From the NCBI RefSeq assembly GCF_000002995.4, contig NW_025062479.1, positions 24,930,221 to 24,943,668 of the forward strand: a stretch of DNA of 13,448 bases, in the 5' to 3' direction. Of this stretch, positions 8,566 through 13,448 are shown in pieces (the first letter of the stretch is position 1; each line of letters starts with the position of its first letter). Source of the stretch: Brugia malayi (Eukaryota; Nematoda; Chromadorea; Rhabditida; Onchocercidae). A program made the translations under genes and the position numbers. The notes beneath the pieces are model-generated. The model did not search any database, had not been told where the DNA came from, and saw only the letters and a program-made list of their open reading frames with translations.

Positions 8566-10800
8566 ACAAATCTTCCTCAACCTAGAAAACTGATATTAAA
8601 AAAAATATTTTGATATGTAAAAAAAGTATGGTAAAAAGGAATTCTCGTTTTTATGTCAATCTTGATGATAGTATGCCAACAAATATGATGCTTGTCTATT
8701 TTAACTAAAATAAAAGTTGCACGTTTGAAAGTAAATGAGCTGATTTTATGAAATGGTAAGTTTAAAGTCTAATCAACATTTAATATTATAGAGATTTCCG
8801 TGAATCCATTTCAGGTGGGGAAAATGTTAACTGATAGTGAAATTTGTTTGATCAAACAGATGATATTAGTAAAAATGAACTGTGTGGAACGAGTAAAATG
8901 AGACTTTTTAAAGTGTCAGATAGCAAATTAGCATATTGGTTAAACAAGGAATGGTTTAACGATTTTTTTAATCCTTATTCAATGCAATTTATTCATTGTC
9001 ATCTCGAATAAATGTAATTTATTCATTGTCGCATAGGATTAGTAATAGTTTCAAATATGGTTTTTAAGTATAACTTGATTTTCATGTTTTGCATAGTAAT
9101 GAGTTAAAAGAATGTGTAAAAGGAATGTCACGGGATTATGTATTGTATTGTTGCGTTTGAATAGTGTGCATTAATCGTTTGTGTCTTATTAGTTTTTCAA
9201 TAAATTTAGAAATTTTCAACTTTAATTAGGTGAAAATATGGCATTAAGAAGTAAATACCATTAATTTATTGGTAATGTTCACTTTCTTGTCGGTTAGCAT
9301 TACTTTGAGAAGAGACAGATATCGATTGATTTGATCTTTATTTCTTTTCTTCTGTGCAAAAATTAAGAGTGGAAAATGAGATTATGAAAAAATTTGGTGG
9401 AATGAGGTTTGAACATAATGTTATGAAACTTGGAGTTTCTAACTCTTGTAGCTTAGAGTCGAATTGAACTTTCGTATGCTCAGCAGTTTTCTTTGTTTAT
9501 TAACGAATGCGTTGAGTGGAAGAAAAAAATTATAACGATTTTATTTGCTAACAACAATAAAATATAGGTATTAATCTATAGCAATAGTACACTAATCTTT
9601 TCGTGGAGTATCTACGAATGAGATGAAGGAAATGAATAAATTGATTAGAACTTAAAGAATTTAAATGAACTGAATTAAATGAGCAAGATAGTATTAGCCG
9701 AATTATATAACTTGCTGGTACAAAAAACTAATCCAAGACAAGGGATTTAAATCCATAGATAGTGGGCAATGATTTGAAATAAACGCATGATTACATGGAG
9801 CAAAGAGCTATCAGATGACCTTTACTCTTTATATAGTAAGGGATGGGTTTTAATATTGTCAGTTTCTCATAACAATAACTATTAGATTACAAAACCATTA
9901 CAATATTTCAACATTGCAAGCAAATTTGATTCGGAAACAAAGAAATAGTTTTTAACATATTAAACAATGCACATAGCTTTTGTTAACAGTTGAAAGTTTC
10001 TAAACATTTAAAAAAAAATTTGAAAAACATTTCCCAACTGTTAACAATTGAAAATTTTCTAAACAAACTAAACGAGCAAATAAGTTTAGTTAAAAGGAAA
10101 GATAAATGCTAGAATCGTGATTACTTACATGAGATGCAATTTAAAACAGTTTTATATTTCTTTAAAGAATGTTCAATTAGAAAAAATTTTAATATTGTGG
10201 ATTGATGCACTTTTATTTGATATATTTTGTAAGTTATTTGGATGTTCACAAGACTTATTTTGAGTTCCGCGACACATAATAAAGTCGTTAAATGAAAAGT
10301 TTTGAAATTACCTAGAAAGGAAGATATAATCAAAGGAAAGATAGATTTGAGCAGAAGAAAAGTAAAGAAAGGATGAAGAAAAGGTCGTTAAAAAACAGTA
10401 AGATGAAGAATACCGAAATGAATTGAATCAATTTATGAGCATTTTTAATTAACTAAATTAATTATAAAAGCAAATATATGTTAGGATAGGTAAAATTCAT
10501 ATTGGATAAGTAAAACCAGTACCGATTAAGTATAAATTAACGAATTTCAAGTCATAGATTAACTTATAATAATAAATCATATATGTAGTGAAATGGTGGA
10601 AAATTGTGAAGGAATCAGTTAACAAAAGATTAATCTCAAATCTTTGCATTAAATTAAATTATCAATTAACGTTTCGATTTTATCGCTTCTCTCATGCCGT
10701 TTCCCTTTCAAATTCCTGTCCTTTTTCTTTTTTCTCATCTCGTTTTCCTTCTTTCTCCCGTATCCTTTTGTTTTCTGCTGTTTGAAAATATTATCAGCAA
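8566..10800. other. Spacer between inverted-repeat arms; no supported gene
   Basis: This is AT-rich DNA. It holds a direct repeat of aatttattcattgtc (about 8987-9001 and 9016-9030), and a near-repeat of gttaacagttgaaa...tttctaaac at about 9980-10003 and 10042-10064, with caactgttaac capable of a small hairpin. Short open stretches exist (for example 9373-9475 plus), but none shows domain or splice support. It could contain the regulatory region of the neighbouring secreted-protein gene. Confidence 0.4.
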
Positions 10801-10815
10801 TCAGGTCTGAATTAA

Positions 10816-11013
10816 ATGGAAACAAATTATACAATTGACTTTAATTTCGCCTCAAATTATATTTATTTTATTGCCAAAACGACAGAATTTTATCTGAATT
10901 CAATTCGTCATTCAATTTTATCGATTATTCAGTTTATCATTAGTGGGTTAGAGTTTATAACCAGTGAGTTAGAGATGCCAAAAGTATTGAATTTAAATAC
11001 TTCTATTCACTAA
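10816..11013 (+). CDS. Possible chimeric open frame running into the inverted exon-2 copy (65 aa)
   Basis: The ATG at 10816 lies 11 nt after ATCAG (10803-10804), a position that suits a leader-spliced start. The frame encodes a stretch of alternating polar and hydrophobic residues (FIAKTTEFYLNSIRHSILS, then IIQFIISGLEF) and then joins in frame MPKVLNLNTSIH, the counterpart of exon 2 (MAPEVLNSNTSIH) in the arm 1 gene. It stops at TAA (11011-11013), created by a 4-nt difference relative to arm 1. There is no signal peptide and no known domain. It may be chance in AT-rich DNA. Confidence 0.2.
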   Translation: METNYTIDFNFASNYIYFIAKTTEFYLNSIRHSILSIIQFIISGLEFITSELEMPKVLNLNTSIH

Positions 11014-11450
11014 GAAAATTGAAATCATGCAAAGTTCTAAATTTTTATTATGGTAATGCATCAGATATGGCTACTTTCTTTTTACACTTATTTCTTACAA
11101 TTCGTACTTCAAATTATAGTACACTGATACAATGCAGTGCAATATGAGAGGATTATATCTGATAATGAGAACATCGTTCTCTTAATGGAACATATTTTAA
11201 ATCAATTAAATGCATTTAACTGATTTAAATTATATGTTGTTAGGAATTTCGTATGTGAATGAACAAGTTCAAAGATTTTCAGACATTAAACGATTTCAAA
11301 ATCAATTCGAACAGTTCAGCGACTACTTTATTGGATAAAATAGATGAAGCTATCGAACAGAGCATATCACTTTGTATGGATTCAGCGGAACTATTATTTA
11401 GGTGCTTAGGTTGCTCAAATCACATTAATGACGATTTTTACTCTTACTGA
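10975..11450 (+). pseudogene. Incomplete inverted copy of the small secreted-protein gene (exons 2 and 3 only)
   Basis: The exon 2 copy spans 10975-11052 and exon 3 spans 11283-11450. Exon 3 keeps the TTTTCAG acceptor, full length, the three Cys and the stop; only two residues differ from arm 1 (Pro to Thr after NSSA, Asn to Asp near the end). Exon 2 has lost 3, 4 and 2 nt at three places, so its first frame ends at TAA (11011-11013), although the total loss of 9 nt keeps the exit phase. No signal-peptide exon lies upstream. This makes it a likely pseudogene, unless a new upstream exon feeds the shifted frame (SIEFKYFYSLRKLKS...), which stays open. Confidence 0.55.
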
Positions 11451-11826
11451 TAGAACTGCAATTTTGTTTTTAACTAATATCATTTTAACATTGATCAAAA
11501 TGCTTTTCTGCTTTTGTTGTTGAAATGCCTTATCACAATGGTAATAAGATTCTGTTTCTATTTTGATTTTGTTAAGTAATATTGTTATAATTTAACAATG
11601 CTTTCTAGTGAAATTTACTGGAAAAAAAAATACTCAGTTTTTATTGATCTTAACCACATGTACAAAATGATAATCTGACCAATTCGAACTTAAAATTCTA
11701 GTCTGAATCCAAGTTCCTCAGTTTGATATGCAGTTTTTTTTAAAAAACAAAATGAAAATCAGCGGAAATTATTTACTAACCTTCGAGCTATCCTTGTTTT
11801 CAGTGCGATAACTTCAGTCTTTCCTT

Positions 11827-12007
11827 GAAATCAATCTCCAGTGTTCTCTATCAAGTTATTATATTATTGCTTCTGTTAATAAAGGAGTTATTATATTCCT
11901 CTGTTACCCCATATATTTACATTTACATCCAACGAATCTCCCTGCGATCAATAACCTTTCCCGAAACAATAAGTTAAATTATCAAATCTTCTACGACAAA
12001 TTTTGCT
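11827..12007. other. About 180-bp insertion in arm 2 (or deletion in arm 1)
   Basis: Flanking sequence aligns between the arms (TTCAGTCTTTCCTT before; TTTTTCAAATTCAA after), but this block has no counterpart in arm 1. It contains two copies of agttattatatt and no terminal inverted repeats or clear target-site duplication, so a transposon is not shown. Confidence 0.6.
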
Positions 12008-12165
12008 TTTTCAAATTCAATTATTCATATTTTCAATTATTCGAAATTCCACGCCATTCAAAATTCGTTCGATTGATGCAGCAATATTAACGTGCTCCCA
12101 TTTACAGTAATTTCGTATTCACACCTAAATTAAATGAAAACTTACAATGTGACACGTGATATTCC

Positions 12166-12918
12166 GTAATGTTATTTCGTCAGAGGTTGGAATTTGCTTA
12201 TTGCATTTGAAGGAATTTCACTTATTCATGTAATTTGCTAAGAAAAAAGCAATCAGTAAAATAATTTTATTTTCTCATTGTGATCCGAACGATGTACATA
12301 AAAAATGGCGCAATTTTATTTTCTGCTGCACACTAAAATTCAATCATTAAACTACACAGATCAAAAGATAGAAATTGTGGTTGTGATCATTACTAAAAAA
12401 AAAAAAAAAATGAATTAAGAAAGAAAAGAAAATCATTTTTAAGGTTCCCTGTGCTAACTCAAAATATTATTAATTTCACTTTCTCATTTCTCACATTCCT
12501 TTATTGAAAACAGAAATTTGCCATTTATAAATTTACCATGGTTTTATAATTCTCTCATGAAAATCATTGAAATATTCACACAATTTTAATTTTTAATTAA
12601 GCTTTCCATGTACTATCTAATGAGACTTTGCTGCTAAAAGTTTTTCGCTGCTGGAAAATTCAAAAAAAACTTTTCATGCATCATTTTCATTCTCTTTTCA
12701 TCTTTACACAATTGTCTGCAAAGAATATGTGACATATATCAACATAATTCTAATTAACAGGATTAGCTGTTAATTAAAGGTGAGTTCTTGCTCATTATCA
12801 AACTTCAGCCTTGATCTCGACAAATTATTTAATTTTCTTCTTTTTATATGTAATATCTTCCTACAAAAAGGCATCTCAACTCTAATTATTGAAATTTAGA
12901 GGTAGTAAGCTGCAAAAA
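12166..12918. promoter_or_regulatory. AT-rich upstream region of the chemoreceptor gene
   Basis: No exon was found on either strand. An A-tract lies at about 12393-12409. The region ends in the leader acceptor of the receptor gene and presumably holds its promoter. Confidence 0.35.
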
Positions 12919-12924
12919 TTTTAG
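12919..12924 (+). promoter_or_regulatory. Likely spliced-leader acceptor of the chemoreceptor gene
   Basis: AATTTTAG ends at 12924, with 13 nt between it and the ATG at 12938. This is the same arrangement as at ICln. Confidence 0.45.
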
Positions 12925-12937
12925 GCTGATTATAAAT

Positions 12938-13143
12938 ATGGAATCATGCAAGCAAGCAAGTGAATTAGCTAATAATATCGTATACAATGCTATTCTCATT
13001 GCTGTAATTATCACTTCAGCAACAGCAATTATTGTTGAAATTTGGGTAATATTTAAGACAACAAATCGTATTTTACTCCATCAAAATGCTCGAATTTTGA
13101 TTATCACACATCAGTTATGGCTCATTCTTCACTGTGTTGCAAG
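12938..13143 (+). CDS. N-terminal exon of a nematode serpentine chemoreceptor, Srab-like (partial gene)
   Basis: The exon begins MESCKQASELANNIVYN, followed by one transmembrane helix (about residues 17-40, rich in A, I and V), then W-V-I-F-K, then LLHQNARILIITHQLWLILHC (about 48-67), the start of helix 2. The pattern LxHxNxxIL...HxL...LHCxxR, with a Cys near the N-terminus, is characteristic of the nematode Srab/Sra group of seven-transmembrane chemoreceptors; these act in ciliated sensory neurons. The frame hits TGA at 13187, so the exon most likely ends at GCAAG|GTTACA (13143). A short intron (13144-13207, ending TTATTGTAG) could join 13208-13328, which in the matching phase reads on with CNCKRIARRCRTP, resembling the Cys and RxP region after helix 2. 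The rest of the receptor is beyond the window. The family call is good, but the exact subfamily and intactness are uncertain. Confidence 0.65.
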
Positions 13144-13207
13144 GTTACATATTTTTGCTCTAATTATTAAAAGAATTTTCATTTTCTGATTACTTTCCTT
13201 ATTGTAG

Positions 13208-13328
13208 TACATATGTGAAGAATTTAAGTTTGTCTTTAATACTTTTCTGCAACTGCAAACGAATAGCGAGGCGGTGTCGCACTCCTAAATTCAATTCTTT
13301 CAAAAATTGTGCACAAAGAAATGATTAA
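13208..13328 (+). CDS. Possible second exon of the chemoreceptor (uncertain)
   Basis: The stretch follows the acceptor TTATTGTAG and stays open for 40 codons to TAA at 13326 in the phase set by the donor at 13143. It encodes a Cys/Arg-rich segment (FCNCKRIARRCRTPKF). The other frame from the same acceptor (YICEEFKFVFNTF...) is also open for 26 codons, so the reading is ambiguous. A 64-nt intron is short but possible for nematodes. If this is not an exon, the receptor is truncated or its intron is long. Confidence 0.25.
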
Positions 13329-13448
13329 AATGTAAATAAAAAGGTATACAGTAACAAAATACTGGTGGAAAGAGAAAAAAGCAATCAATTGAATATTATA
13401 TCAAACTAAAGCTGTAAGTAAGCAACGAAATGTACAAAGAAATGGATT

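Larger units (their letters stand above)
10973..12165 (+). repeat. Inverted repeat arm 2
   Basis: This is the plus-strand counterpart of 7170-8240 in opposite orientation. Relative to arm 1 it carries a block of about 180 bp (about 11827-12007) that arm 1 lacks, and its outer end (12130-12165) has gaps. Similarity begins just before the exon 2 ATG and is weak upstream of it, so the signal-peptide exon is not part of the arm. Confidence 0.9.

Noticed and set aside
8753..8901. Two-exon plus-strand mini frame (ATG|intron|VGKMLTDSEICLIKQ..., 29 codons)
   Set aside because: The donor GTAAGT and acceptor CATTTCAG look good, but the product is tiny, the start codon would abut the intron, and nothing else supports it.
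10121..10333. 70-codon minus-strand open frame in the spacer
   Set aside because: Composition is typical of AT-rich noncoding DNA; no signal peptide, domain or splice context.
10649..10834. Lys/Arg-rich minus-strand frame
   Set aside because: It is the reverse of a pyrimidine-rich tract (10680-10780); the KKKDR-type runs come from that composition.
7170..12165. Inverted arms as terminal inverted repeats of a DNA transposon
   Set aside because: No transposase-like frame lies in the spacer, the arms contain gene exons, and no target-site duplication is visible at the outer ends, which fade gradually.

Overview
This is AT-rich eukaryotic DNA with introns, most likely from a nematode. Three things point there: a partial chemoreceptor exon of the nematode-specific serpentine (Srab-like) type, short U-rich splice acceptors of TTTTCAG/TTTTAG form lying only 10-25 nt upstream of start codons (as expected for spliced-leader genes), and an ICln gene cut into six small exons. 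Clade III (spirurid or filarial) is a guess from composition and style. There are no bacterial operons, rRNAs, tRNAs, CRISPR arrays or clear transposons.

Layout. (1) 1-817: the 5' end of a minus-strand gene for a small secreted, possibly furin-processed peptide. The end of its first exon and the following splice donor are tandemly copied five times. (2) 960-1795: a minisatellite of about 22 units of 35-39 bp, relatively GC-rich and full of the palindromes TTACGTAA, GCTAGC and CACGTG, just upstream of that gene. (3) 1800-4000: AT-rich intergenic DNA with homopolymer tracts and a CAA-type microsatellite. (4) 4227-6507, minus strand: a complete six-exon gene for the methylosome/chloride-conductance protein ICln (242 aa), the best supported gene here. 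(5) About 7170-8240 and 10973-12165: two arms of a large inverted repeat around a 2.7 kb spacer. Arm 1 plus the adjacent spacer holds a probable three-exon gene for an unrecognised 121-aa secreted protein (minus strand). Arm 2 holds only its exons 2 and 3, with frameshifting indels, and looks like a broken copy on the plus strand. (6) 12938 to the window end, plus strand: the N-terminal exon of a Srab-like seven-transmembrane chemoreceptor.

The genes do not form an obvious pathway. ICln is housekeeping (Sm-protein assembly for spliceosomal snRNPs). The others are lineage-specific secreted or sensory genes in repeat-rich, rapidly rearranging DNA. The points most worth a second look are the secreted-protein gene with its exon-2/3 inverted copy, the exon-donor tandem array, and the minisatellite carrying ten exact TTACGTAA sites.
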